64,000 nucleotides of DNA from Prunus persica (taxonomy: Eukaryota; Streptophyta; Magnoliopsida; Rosales; Rosaceae): positions 8,402,611 to 8,466,610 of the forward strand of contig NC_034016.1 in assembly GCF_000346465.2 (NCBI RefSeq), given 5' to 3'. Of this stretch, positions 44,601 through 55,950 are shown one piece after another. Position numbers and translations under genes: made by a program. How positions within the stretch are numbered: position 1 is the stretch's first letter; each line of letters starts with the position of its first letter. Under the pieces are notes generated by a model. The model made no database searches. It was not told the DNA's origin and worked only from the letters and a program-made list of their open reading frames with translations.

Positions 44601-47600
44601 AAGGTACCACTAACAGGAGAGGACAAAATTTTTAACTCAATTTATTAGCATATAAACGTGGCAAGTACCAGTTATGCGGAGAATGCAATGGAAAACTCAG
44701 GGTAAAGATGACAAAAAATATTGCAGAACACTAAGCATTGAAAGCTTTAGATAAGATCTTAAGGGTGAAGAAACCTTCTCTTTTAAGAGTTCTGAAACAT
44801 CCAGGTTATCATTGGTATCTGGCAATGGCGATGAATGGGATGCAATGCTGACTTTCTCCTGAATTGAAGAGTACATATCCAAGACTGTATCGAGGAGAAA
44901 TTTATCAACACTATGGAATGCGATGAATGAAATAGAGATGGGACTTTCTTTGTGCTTTCCTACTGGAATTGTAACCTGGAAATGTGCAAATATAATCATG
45001 AATAAATCAAAGCTACAGAAAGTCAAAGAGAAAGATGAAGGCTGAAACTTTTAAAGTACTTAGTTACCTGACAGCACCCAGACATGCTGGCAATGCTTGA
45101 TAATGCTAATGTTCTATCGTTGAACTCAGATGACTGTCTTTTCTTTGTATTTAGCTTTAATGGAGGATCTGCAACTGTGGGAATCACTAATATTCCATCA
45201 TCCTGGGCAAGAGAAGGTACAAAAATAGAGTTATATAAAAGGAGGTATTGTACATATAAACCATCAGGTAGAAAGAAATTGAACATGAATAACAACAAAG
45301 TAAAGTCAACTCAATCTTTTCATAAAATAATTTTGTTCAATTAGCCCATATGATCAGCGACACAACACAATTTGACATGCAGAAATGCAGGAGTGTGTTG
45401 GAGCTGCAGATTGTTATTCCTCTCTTCTGGTTTCAGGATGGAGGAGGATATAAGAGAGCTCAGGTTGCTGGAGCTCAACATGCCACTAAAAGCAGACAGG
45501 AAGACTACAGCTAACTAACTAAATCATTATTTAAAACCTCTATATTGTCATCCATGATAAAACAAAAGAACAACTTACTTCTATATATTATAAGGATGGA
45601 GAAATTGTCACGTTACTAAAGTGTTAAACAGGGAACCGGGTTTTAACCATAGGTATCTCCAATTCTCCAACCCAGGCAATATAGGATAGAGACTAAGAGT
45701 ATCCAAGATACATTCTAAAATTACCAAAAAAAACATTTATACCTTCTCTTTATTCAGCCAGACTTAATATTTCTCATCCCTAAAACCTAGACCAATACTT
45801 TCAACAATCAACTTATCAGAGATAATTTTCCAGCTCACTCCAAATACACTACATTGAATGCCTAGGAGTTGTATTATTGACCCTTGCCCTTTGAGAAATT
45901 TTGCTTTAAATGTTCAACCCATTGCTAGGTGATGGAACATGATTTTATAAGCTCCTGCCTTTCAGTTATGACCAAAAAGAGTACCTTCCATTTTGTTATG
46001 GGCAAAAAAAGTACCTTCATTTCAGTTTAAATTTCTCATTAAACAAAAACTACTCCAACAATGATGAGCAACCCCTGTAAGTCGAACATATTTACAGAAA
46101 ATGAAAACAAACAACAGCACCAAAGAATATCTCTATGCACAGAGAGACAGTACAACAAGAAAAACAAAAGCATATTGTGCAGTTTACAATTTAATGACAT
46201 TTAAAACGTTTCTAAGCTTACAAAAGCTTCTTTCTTGGGCGTCGCTTCATTAGAACTTAACACCAACGAAGTGGATAAATCTATAAAATATTAAATGAAT
46301 AAAACAATTTGACGGGAGTTGGGATACCTTTAAGAGACTTTGAAGAGCAGCTCTCATCTCAGTCCTTACTTTATATAGGGTTTTCATGTTTTCATGTGTA
46401 GAGTCAATTGCTGCACGAACATGATCTGATGCATCAGGTCCTAGCCTTGGTTTCGCTGATTTAACCCATTCTTCATGATTGGTTTTGAATTCACATCTGA
46501 AACGAATTTGTAGATGCCAATGAAGTTAGTACTAACAATTTCAAGTCCTCAACTAAACTGCAACTATCCTCCTGATTCAAGAACAGAAAGTGCTGAGAGA
46601 GAGAGAGAGAGAGAGAGAGCTAACAAATCAAATTCCATTTACAATAAAGAACTGGAAATTTATGAAATTTGGAGAATTTGAAAATAAATAATTGACTTGA
46701 ATAATCTTACAATACCTTTGTAACAAAAGCATCACAGAAGAGAGAGCTTTCAAAGTAAATATTTCATTTTGATGTTTTACGGATTCTTCACGAAATCCTT
46801 TTAAACCGGGTACATTTGAAGCAACATACTGACTAAAATTCATATGCTTCGGAGGTTGGTCTGCAGAAACAATAAAAGAAGCAACTTCAACACCATTATG
46901 CTTGGTTTTATTTTTTATGAACAACTCTATCACGTTATGACAACAGAGATATCTCATGGTAGACTTTAACATTGATATTTAAAAAGTAAAAGAAATGGTA
47001 ATGACTATAAAGCCCTATAGATACAACAAATCTCAAGTCAGGCAACTTACACCCAGATAGATGTTCAATTGCTTTGGTGACAACCTGTACTGTCTTCTCT
47101 GTAGGAACTTTAGAAAGCTGAAAGAGGTCATCAGCAAAAATAAGGCGCCTTGGCCTTTTAGTTTCCACTGACTTTAGTTGAAGCAAAACATGTCCAACAT
47201 GGTGCAGAATAGATGGATCTCTGGTAAAAATTCCTAAAGGACCAGCACATAACAAAATGAGAAAATGAAAGAATAAAAAGAAAAATTATAAGCAAGCAAG
47301 AAGAAGTTCCCAGCATACCAACAGTGTCTAAACTCTGTGAATTTGGCGAGACTCCAATCATAGATACAGCCCCATGTGACGGTCGGAACCCAATGACGCC
47401 ACAAAATGATGCTGGAATTCTCACACATCCAGTCGTATCAATACCTATAAAAGCATGAGAACTTCAAATGATCAGTTTGTATAGTTAACAAGCCAAAGCA
47501 CAAGGGTAAGTGCTATGTGCATGATTACATATTGAGTCCAATTTGAGTCCCTGAGCATGTCCTTGATGTCTAAAACCTTTTCTTTGATTGTGACTTGAGA

Positions 47601-48526
47601 CAGATCACTGAAAGAGTGTGAATTTAAATATGCAAGATACGCCATGTAATCGAACCAACAGTAAAACGAAGTAGAAATTTAGCAAAAACAGCAAATGGGT
47701 GGTACAAACAGCAAACTAAATTGGGCAAGTAACATATTCTCCAAAATTAACAAAAAGGAACTTACCAAGAGCAAAGTCAACGAGACCAGCCGCAACAGCC
47801 ACAGCAGAACCACTGGAAGAACCTCCCGGGATATGCGACTGTAATTGCGGATTCACAGGCGTTCCATAATGCACATTCTCACCAGTAATCCTGTTACAAA
47901 TCAAAATTTCATTGCTCTTAGTTCCATTTCTTTCTTTCTAAATTTATTTTCTTCATTTAATTTTTAGGTTTTTATCAATATGAACATAAATTCGTCTAAC
48001 ATTACCCAAAGTTGAGTTCGTCCATGACTGTTTTTCCAACGCAAGTAGCCCCATTCTTCAAGAGGGCCGTCACCACCAACGCCGTCTTCGTAGCCGCTTC
48101 ATGCGTTCCCGCCCAATCCGGGCTCCCAAACCCCGTCACATACCCTTTCACATCAAATCTAGATACAACAAATAATCAACCAAATCAAAATCAGCACAAA
48201 ATACAAAGTAAATAAACCGATATTGAAAACAAACAAAAACAGAGAGAGAGAGAGAGAGAGAGCGGGAACGACATGTCGCTGATGGCGAAGGTGAGGGAAG
48301 CAAGGGGTTGTCTGGCGGCGGGAGGAGGGGGCTGAGGAAAGGGAAGAAGGTCGAAGCGAGGCTCCAGAAATGGTTCTCTGAGCATGATTTGGGCTCTGCT
48401 TCGTCGTCTTCGCCGTTGAGTCTCGGCCACGATCACGATCCCGGCGACGCTAAGACCGATGACGATCCAGGTCCTTGGGTTGGAGGACACATTGGCCTTA
48501 ACAACGTCCAAGGGCTGCTTCCACAT
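41684..48526 (-). CDS. OM64: OM64/Toc64-like outer-membrane amidase-homology TPR receptor
   Basis: Thirteen exons splice in phase: 48526-48273, 48158-48006, 47890-47766, 47444-47319, 47233-47051, 46860-46716, 46496-46328, 45202-45068, 44975-44775, 43984-43857, 43777-43726, 42838-42769 and 41766-41684. They give 607 residues, close to Arabidopsis OM64. An N-terminal membrane anchor (TWIVIGLSVAGIVIV, about 19-33) is followed by Arg-rich residues, an amidase-signature domain (about 60-440) and three TPR units (about 498-600; GNAAFKGKQWNKAV, YYCNRAAAYLELG, AYMRRGTARESL). It would act as an import receptor that docks Hsp90/Hsp70 clients at the mitochondrial (or plastid) surface. Catalytic amidase residues look lost: AISD replaces the usual AxKD Lys, and DTTGCVRIP has Cys184 where amidases have the nucleophilic Ser. 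No stop or frameshift is seen. Confidence 0.93.
43107..43355. mobile_element. MULE-type MITE in OM64 intron 11, 10-bp target duplication
   Basis: Near-perfect terminal inverted repeats of about 75 bp start aataacgctacaggcacc. The 10-bp flank TTTAATCACC is present at 43097-43106 and 43356-43365. This length fits Mutator-like transposition. The arms are so similar that insertion is probably recent. A long T run lies in the loop. Confidence 0.9.
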
Positions 48527-49206
48527 GGTGCCAATGGAATTGTGGAGGACCGAAGCTTCAGAATTCTTCTGAGCGAAAACAAGGGTTTTGGCAGGGTTTT
48601 AGATTTATTTGCCTCTTTATTTTGTTTGTTTTGTTTTATATTTTTTTTATATTTTTATTTATTTGTTGTTTGATCAATAAGTTAATGGCCGCGCGAATAT
48701 TCTTTCCGAGAAAATGTCAGCTCAAATAAGGGAGTAATTTTTGTATGTTTTGGATAGGGACTATTCACTAGGAAATATTTATGCTGATAAATTTTATTTT
48801 ATTTTTCTATGAACATTTCTGTTAGCAGTTTAGAAGAATTTAAGGTTCGTTTGGTACGTTGGACTGTACTGATTAATTTCTGTCGGATAATATTAAGAGT
48901 GTTTCTATTTAAATCCCGCACTTCTCTTTGTTCACTCCATATTTTTAGTGCACCACAACTTCTAATTCAAATTTTCTCAATTTCTAAGAAAACCCCACTA
49001 TCTTCTCAAATTATCCCTAAATACACACTGAGCATGAAAAATAAAAAACTCATAACCTCACACCTCACACCCCACACCCCGCTATCTTGTCCTTCACCAC
49101 TCTAAGTTCACCTCACACCTCACACCCCGCATCCCTCTGTCATGTACCAGTATTATAAAAGAAAGGAAACACACACAATTTGAATAAAGCATCCTCTCCT
49201 TTGGTA
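48527..49206. other. OM64 upstream region and inverted-repeat arm
   Basis: It carries the OM64 promoter and 5' untranslated region. From about 48893, attaagagtgtttctattt and tctctttgttcactcca are the inverse of sequence at 53913-53960. Direct repeats of cctcacacc occur at 49058-49130. No gene recognised. Confidence 0.5.
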
Positions 49207-49651
49207 TGAGAGAAACTTTGCACTACACCAAACACATTGCCATAAGAAGATTACAAAGACACAGGCCCTCAACTTCTCCACCTTTGCGTGCCCAGTTCTT
49301 CAATCACAACAAGGCCCATGTCTTCCAACCCAAAACCTCCAAACCAAAAGGCTGGCAAATGCCAACCTCTTACAACTACGCGATTTAATGGCTGATCATA
49401 ATGTGGTCTCTTACAATGCAATGATTGAAGGTTACTGAAGACAAGATAAGATGTCTGAAGGGCTGGATCTTTTCAATGAGATGAGGCTTAGATTGCTCCA
49501 TGCGAGTCTCTTGACAATCGTCAACCTTCTTGGTGTCTCAGCTGATTTATTTACATTGGAATTAAGCAAGCAAATTCATGCCCTGGTCACCAAATATGGG
49601 TACTGTTTGGACGTAATTGCTAACAATGCTCTCATAGATGTTTTATTCTAA
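49207..49651 (+). pseudogene. Pentatricopeptide repeat (PPR) protein fragment, broken
   Basis: The plus strand gives RLANANLLQLRDLMADHNVV, SYNAMIEGY, then a TGA at 49436-49438, then DKMSEGLDLFNEM, LELSKQIHALVTKYG and NNALIDVLF. This is the helical pattern of plant PPR proteins, PLS type. The piece before about 49340 is in another frame (MRETLHYTKH...). It ends in a stop at 49649-49651. It is a gene fragment, not a functional gene. Confidence 0.75.
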
Positions 49652-49755
49652 GTGTGTGGGGTGTGTGTATAGATGTACTAGGGTTAAGTATTAAGTTTGA
49701 CCTTTTTTTATCTTTTTATACAATAATAAAACTTAAGAGCTTAATGATTTAATTG
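49652..49755. other. Spacer before the LTR element
   Basis: Ends with the AATTG target duplication (49751-49755). Nothing else seen. Confidence 0.5.
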
Positions 49756-50399
49756 TGTTGGCGAGTCCTTACTTAGTTAGGATTTTGGTTTCTTATTTCA
49801 TTAGAATTTTGGTTACTTACCAATTATTATTTAGTCCTATTGTAATAGAGATTTACTTCCTATTGTAATTTAGATATATTTCCTATTTTATTTAGGGTTA
49901 ACACATCTTTATACTTGTATAAATACCTCTATATTGGAGAAGAATAATAATATGAGAAAATATGAGCGTATATGAGCATAATTGAATATTTGCCCTACTT
50001 TGTTTGACATGGTATCAGAGCCAGGTTTTTCTTGTGACCTGTGCTTGCATTCTCCTTATAATTTGAGTGCTCTCCTCCCCTCCTCTTCAAGTGGGGGAGG
50101 GGGAGTGAAAAAGATTTATTTCAAGATATTGCCTGTTTCTTGACTCCGACGACCCCTTCTCTTTAGGGGGAGAAGGGGAGTGAAGAGAAGTTGTGTCTGC
50201 GTGAATTAGGTAAAGTATATATGGAGGAATTCTCCTTCACTTTGGTTGCTGTTATCATTGCCATTGTTGTGGTCGATGTTGCCGCCGTTGATGTTGCCTT
50301 TGCTTGCTTCGCTTTCCATTGATGTGGTCATTGTCGTTGTTGTTGTTGTGGCCTTGCCCTTTGCCTTTGCTTCCGCCTTACTTACTACCATGCTCACAA

Positions 50400-50600
50400 A
50401 GGTTTCTGTGTTCTACCTTATCTACTGTCGTGCTCATAGTGTTCTGCCTTACCTATTGTCATGCTCACAGGGTTTCTGTGTTCTGCCTTATCTACTGCCG
50501 TGCTCATAGGTTTCTATATTCTGCCTTATCTACTGCCATGCTCAAAGGGTTTCTGTGTTTTGTCTTATCTACTGTCGTGCTTACAGGATTTCTGTATTCT
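50400..50600. repeat. Tandem repeat of about 43-bp units inside the small LTR element
   Basis: About five units each contain tttctgtgttctgcct, tatctactg and cgtgctca. Translations over it are repetitive and are not genes. Confidence 0.8.
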
Positions 50601-50640
50601 GTTATGTGCCCTACTTTTTCGGATTTGCTCTTGTGTTTTC

Positions 50641-53512
50641 TGACAGGACCCGACCCAATTTCCGCTCTGAAATTCGAGCCAAGTCCTGTGCGTGTCCGAC
50701 ACCTGGAGAATGTCGGGCACAAAAGACCTTCTTACCCTTCTCGTACAAAATTCTTTTAAAATTTCCCTTAGACTTCTACCGAAAATTCGGCAGAGTCTCC
50801 CCTGTAATTTGACCAAACCCAGATTTTTCCACCTGTTCAACAAACAAATAAATCTACACCAACTGCCAGAAGAGAATAACTAAGTATTCACCAGCTCCAG
50901 TTTTCCACTAAAACTAGATATCAGAGCATTTTCTACAAAACTCTACCTTACTTGGTGGCGCGGATGCTATGAATGGCCCGGTGGTGGATCCTGCTTACTT
51001 CTACGGCCTGGGGGCGAAAAACAAGTTTGAAAATGTGAGTGGACAAAAATAATGTTCTTGAAATCAGTTTACAATCATAATAACCCCCATAGTAAAAATA
51101 ATTTGATAAGTAAAGCTAAAGTTCACCTGTGTTTAATCTAAAGTATTCTTCTAAATATAAATATGTAACAGTATGTATATAGATTCGTAAAGCTGAACAA
51201 TTATATGAAGAGATAAAACATGCACGTTTATTGAGAAAACTGATATAAGATGATTGAAAAACAATAGCTGCATAAAAGTGCTCAAATTGCTTTAAAACTA
51301 CTACCTGAGTGTACCCCTGAAAATCCGTCAATTCCCCTGGCAGGTCTCGGGCGTCACGCAGGCTACCCGAGCCGCAAACTGGCAAAATCAGGGGACTATG
51401 GTCAGCCTGATCCGCCGGCAGGTCCCGATGACACCAAGTCGACTCGAGCCGCTCTGGCAAGATACAGGGGACCGCAGTCAGCCTGATCCGCAATCCTGGC
51501 AGGTCTCGGGGACACAGAGTCAGCCGAGCCGCAATCCTGGCAGGTCTCGGGACACCAAGTCTGCCGAGCCGCAAATCCTGACAGGTCCCGGGGACACAGA
51601 GTCAGCCGAGCCGCAAATCCTGGCACTCACAGTCCGAGCGTCCCCGAAACTCGTGAGGCAATGTCAAGTGCACTGACAGAACTGTAAACAGACTGGATGT
51701 CCGTAGACATCGGTCCGTCTGAGGGTAATCACCAAAAACAAGCGGGTACATGGTGGTTCTAATTTAGAAAAATCTGATAATTCACTGTATTTGGCAAGTC
51801 TGAAACTAAGCTGCTATTTTCTCTGATATAAATCTCAACTCTGCTTTCTGTCACGTTCTACCATGTTCAACTAAGTAGCATAGAAATAAAGATATTTTTA
51901 CGGCACAAATCATGCTCGGAAAACATTCGGTAAAACTTATTCAAAATCAAATAATGAAATTTACTCATATAAACTCATTTATAAAAAGCATTTATATAAC
52001 TCATTTATATAAAATCATTTATGAAAGAAAGTCCACTCACTGCTGGTCCGAGCTAGCTGGATCCTTTGAAGGTCCCTCCTGTGGTTCTGCCGGTCCTCTG
52101 GTGCCTGATTACCCATAAAGATTAAATTAATAAAACTGCTCAATAAAAGAATTAAATTAAACATCCTGCCCCAGGCTCCTAGAAATGCGTGTACTCATTT
52201 TAAAGTCACTCCTATGCCCACTTAACCTTCCAGACAAAGAGAACGGCTTAAAAGATCCGAAGCTGTTCTAAGCGATAAACTGTCAGACCGGCCGATCCGA
52301 ACCCCGTGGGGTCCACAATCTCCGATGGCCAATCTGAGATTCTCTAAAGGTTCCTTACAGAGAAAGACCCATGTCCTGCGAGTTTGGTCCGAAACGGATG
52401 GTTGGATTAGCCAAAATCGTGTTATCGCTTAAAATCCAAACCCTAGCCCCAGGGTTCGCGATTTCGGAGTATTCGGGACTCCGATTCGCAATCCGTCGAA
52501 TCCTACACGATCCTGAAATCATGTAGTACGACATATCTAAATTTGGGTGCGATCCAATGGCTCGACGACACTGCACCCAAGGATCGCGCAATATAGAAAA
52601 TCCGTTCAGGGCTCAAACGGATTCCAAATCGAGATCCGCGAAATCCTACGCGCTTGTGACAACACGAGGATCTCAAAACTGCCCAGAGTTACTCCACCAC
52701 CCTCGCCCAGGCGCCCCAGCACGCGCCGGCAGCGATGGGTGTCTAAAGCGATTTTGGCTGGCCGGAAAAACTTCAAACCACGGCTCCGAACTCCTACCCT
52801 AGGTAGAACACCATATTTGGAGCCACTTTGTTCTTGGACCTACCCCAAAAAGTGACTGGAAGTGGCCGAAAACAGAGGCCGAAAATTGGCTGAAACTTCA
52901 AGTTCAAAAATCCGTTGGCTACACCACAAATCGATCTAGTCCGACCCAACAGGCAGCTAAAACAGCTCGAGAGGTTCAAGATCCATACCTGGGTCGACTG
53001 AAATGGTGGCCGGAGGAGGGAGATCGGAGGCCTTGAAGTTTCGGTGAGTTCCCGTCTTTCTTTCGCAGTTTCCGGCCAGCACAGGTCGTCGGCGGGCAGG
53101 GGATCGGTCGGGAAAGGTAGGGGACTCGACGGCGGTTCCATCGCCACCGGTCCCGTGGCCGGTGGTTCCTTGAGGCGGCGCCAGCAAGCTCTGGAAGGCG
53201 GCGGGCAGTTTTTGCGCGAGAGGAGAGAGCTGGCTGGGTTTTATAGATCCAACTTTGAGATATTTACGGTTATGCCACTGAGACTCTTTTGACCATAACT
53301 CCTTCGTTACAACTCCGGTTCGGGCCCACTACGTGTCTATGAACTCATTTCACCGTGCTCTACGCAATAGCGCAAGCGGAATTGTCAAATTCCTTCTCGA
53401 TCAAAAAGTCACCTTTTCTTAATAAAATATTACGAGGGCAAAATTGTCTTTTCGCAAAATAAAATATTCCTTCATTATGAATTTTTGGTTTGGGATATTA
53501 CATTTTCACTGC
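50641..53512 (+). mobile_element. Nested solo LTR (2,872 bp) with perfect 5-bp target duplication
   Basis: The ends are TGACAGGACC and GGGATATTACA. The flanks are TTTTC at 50636-50640 and TTTTC at 53513-53517. The 3' half is homologous to 8144-9290, 25790-27060 and 35880-37167. The first part matches 7852-8143 in inverted orientation. A 41-bp minisatellite lies at 51340-51630. It sits inside the copia-type element, so it is the younger insertion. No coding sequence. Confidence 0.92.
51340..51630. repeat. 41-bp minisatellite in the nested solo LTR
   Basis: About six units with gcaatcctggcaggtctcgg, gacacagagtcag and ccgagcc. GC-rich and variable; ORFs on both strands here are artefacts. Confidence 0.85.
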
Positions 53513-53909
53513 GAACTTTGCATTAGTTTGTTACTTGTTTCACTGGTGGTTGACGAAAATACCTTCTCTACAATTGGTGCTTCTCAAGTATGGGGTTCTG
53601 TGACTCGCTTGTCAAGTTGAGCGTGCGAAATATATTTACCCAACTTAAGGAGGAGTGTTGGAGAGTCCTTAGTTAGTATTTTGGTTCCTAATTCATTAGA
53701 ATTTTAGTTACTTACCAATTATTATTTAGTCCTATTGTAATAGAGATTTACTTCCTATTGTAATTTAGATATATTTTCTATTTTATTTAGGGTTAACACA
53801 TCTTTGTACTTGTATAAATACCTCCATATTGGAGAAGAATAATAATATGAGAAAATATGAGCGTATATGAGCATAATTGAATATTTGCCCTACTTTGTTT
53901 GACAAATTG

Positions 53910-54060
53910 TTGGGGTGAACAAAGAAAATATGGGGTTTAAATAGAAAAACTCTAATATTAATCTATTTTGGAGACTACTAACTATTTATCCATAATATTA
54001 TAAAGGCGTTTGGTGTTGTTCCCACTAAATAGTCTGACTAAGGGCCAGTTTGAAATTACT
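53910..54060. other. Inverted-repeat arm pairing with about 48845-48935
   Basis: Block ggggtgaacaaagaaaa ... tttaaatagaaaaactct (53914-53955) is the inverse of tttctatttaaatcccgcac ... tctttgttcactcca (48901-48939). Outer parts (gcgtttggtgttg; ttcgtttggtacg) also resemble each other. Confidence 0.5.
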
Positions 54061-54263
54061 GTCACTTTTTAAAAAAGCAGCTTCTGCTATGCTTTGAAAA
54101 TAATCAGCTGTAAAGGAGTTTCATGTTTGATAAACAATATTTTTAAAGTGTTGTTAGTATAAAAAGCAGTGTTAAAATCGTTTGGTAAATTTTAATATAA
54201 AACTGTTGTAACTGTGAATAATGACTAAATAAACATAATGTCAAAAGTATTATGTACGCTAAT

Positions 54264-54503
54264 CATGTGGTGGTGGTGGTGATGGTAGTGATGGTGGTGG
54301 TGGTGAAGGTGGTGGTAGGGGTGGTGGTGTTAGTGGTAGTGGTGATGGTGATGGTGATGGTGGTGGTGGTGATGGTGGTGGTGGTGGGGGTGGGGGTTAT
54401 GGAGGTGCAGGTGCAGGTGGAGGTGAAGGTGAAGGTGGTGATGGTAGTGGAGGTGGAATTGAAGGTGGTGGGTGGAGATGGTGGTGGAGGTGGAAGAGGT
54501 GGT
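54264..54503. repeat. GGT-rich microsatellite
   Basis: Imperfect ggtggtgat and ggaggtgaa trinucleotide repeat over about 240 bp. It continues after the solo LTR at 55748 (gtggtggcggt), so the LTR inserted within it. The Val-rich ORF over it is an artefact. Confidence 0.9.
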
Positions 54504-55747
54504 TGATAAGCCTATATTTTATATATATTTTATGTCTCCTTTACTTATTTATTTGTTAACTTCCTTGGCTTAAATTGGTTGTTTTAATTGGTTTTGTGAG
54601 ATTTGTGAAGGAATTGTGGAAATAGGAGAAAGTGTTCTAAAAAGGGCAAGAAGATGAAGATTGAAGATTAATCAAGTCAATAAGCCAAGTCATTCCTTTT
54701 GTCACAAGGAATATTGTCAATTTTCCTAGTTCAAGATGGTTCAAGTCTTATCAAGTCAAACAAGGAGAATTAAAGAAGACCCTATTTTAGAAGGAATCCT
54801 ACTTTTATAACAATTGTAATTATACCTTAGATTGGATTTCTAGGAGTCTTATAAATAGAAAGTTTAGGTCATTGTCAAAGCACCCCCGATCATTCTCCAT
54901 CCTCCATTATCCATCATCCTACATATTCATACTTATAGCCGAAATATCCAAAGGAGAATACGAAGAAAGCTTGCGCAACTTTGGCATTCTACTTGGAGAA
55001 TTCATTGTCTTCCATGTCTTCATCAACCATCATGATTCTCAATAAGTCCTTCATGAACTAATTTCTTTTACTAGGGCTACGACGTAGCTTAGCTATGAAT
55101 ACTCAAATTCTTTGATATTGTTAATTTTATTTATCTGTACATGTTGAGTGCTTATTACCATTCTTAATGCGTTCAATTAATTGGCCACTAATTGCATGAT
55201 TGGGAGAATTAGGTTGAGACCGGAAGGAGATTCCTAATAAAAAGCTTATTGTAACAAGTACCATAAATTACATAGCCAACTCGGAAGACTAGGTTATGGT
55301 TTGTGTAATCTTTATTGTTTTCCACAAATCTTAATGGGTTCTTAGCTATCTAAATCCATAACTAGGAATAGAGTGGGTTGATGGTAAGGAATACAACTAA
55401 TATAACTCGGAAGAGAGTATTTGTGAGGTAAGGGAACACGATTATCAACATGTAGGTAATTAGAATTAACAAGCTAGAAGGATTTGGGTGGGATTAGCTA
55501 GGTGAAATCGGTGCCCTAGTGCTTTATCATCTTTGTTTTCATCTTTTATATTATTTACTTGATCTCAATTTATTTTACTGGCTTAATTAGATTTTAATCA
55601 TCATAATTCTCTTTTCGTTTAATTCAAATATAATTAGAAATAAATCACTCTAGTATTTAATAGATTACTTGATTCATGTTGGAACGATACTCTACTTACT
55701 ACTATATTAATTTGAGCAATATTGTCCACTTGCAATTAATCATATCA
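54504..55747 (+). mobile_element. Solo LTR (1,244 bp) with 5-bp target duplication GTGGT
   Basis: The ends are TGATAAGCCTATA and AATCATATCA, with GTGGT at 54499-54503 and 55748-55752. TATAAATAG lies at about 54850. The 3' part (ggaacgatactctacttac, ttgtccacttgcaatt) is typical of plant Ty3/gypsy LTRs of the Athila/Tat group (inference). The duplication lies in GGT repeat DNA, so chance is higher than usual, but the TG...CA ends coincide exactly. Confidence 0.85.
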
Positions 55748-55950
55748 GTGGTGGCGGTTTAGGGTTTAGGGTTAGGTTAAATTGAAATTCAAATGACATG
55801 AAATCTTTTTGGTAAGATTCATATGACAATTTTTTTTTTCATTTGCTTTTGCCAAGATCTATAAGATAAGATTATATGAACTAACCCATTATCATAATTG
55901 TAGTATCTCATACATAATTATATTGACCAAACACATCAATAGGATTAATC

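Larger units (their letters stand above)
49756..53904 (+). mobile_element. Small copia-type LTR retrotransposon with a nested solo LTR
   Basis: The 5' LTR is 49756-50009 (254 bp) and the 3' LTR 53656-53904 (249 bp); both run TGTTGG...TTTGACA and are highly similar. The primer-binding site TGGTATCAGAGCC (50010-50022) matches initiator tRNA-Met, the usual copia primer. The polypurine tract is aaggaggag (53647-53655). The target duplication AATTG is at 49751-49755 and 53905-53909. Without the nested insertion the internal region is only about 0.8 kb and has no gag or pol, so this is a non-autonomous element. Confidence 0.93.

Noticed and set aside
48308..48673. Plus-strand 121-residue ORF over OM64 exon 1
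   Set aside because: Opposite-strand shadow of the OM64 first exon, which has a good start, membrane segment and splice donor.
50246..50843. Several overlapping ORFs on both strands
   Set aside because: They cover a 43-bp tandem repeat and the start of a solo LTR; no domain.
51116..51676. Arg/Pro-rich ORFs on both strands
   Set aside because: Produced by the GC-rich 41-bp minisatellite of an LTR.
54252..54506. Val-rich ORF of 84 residues
   Set aside because: Translation of the GGT microsatellite.
55757..55776. Telomere repeat as a chromosome end
   Set aside because: Only two heptamer units, surrounded by ordinary DNA; at most an interstitial trace.
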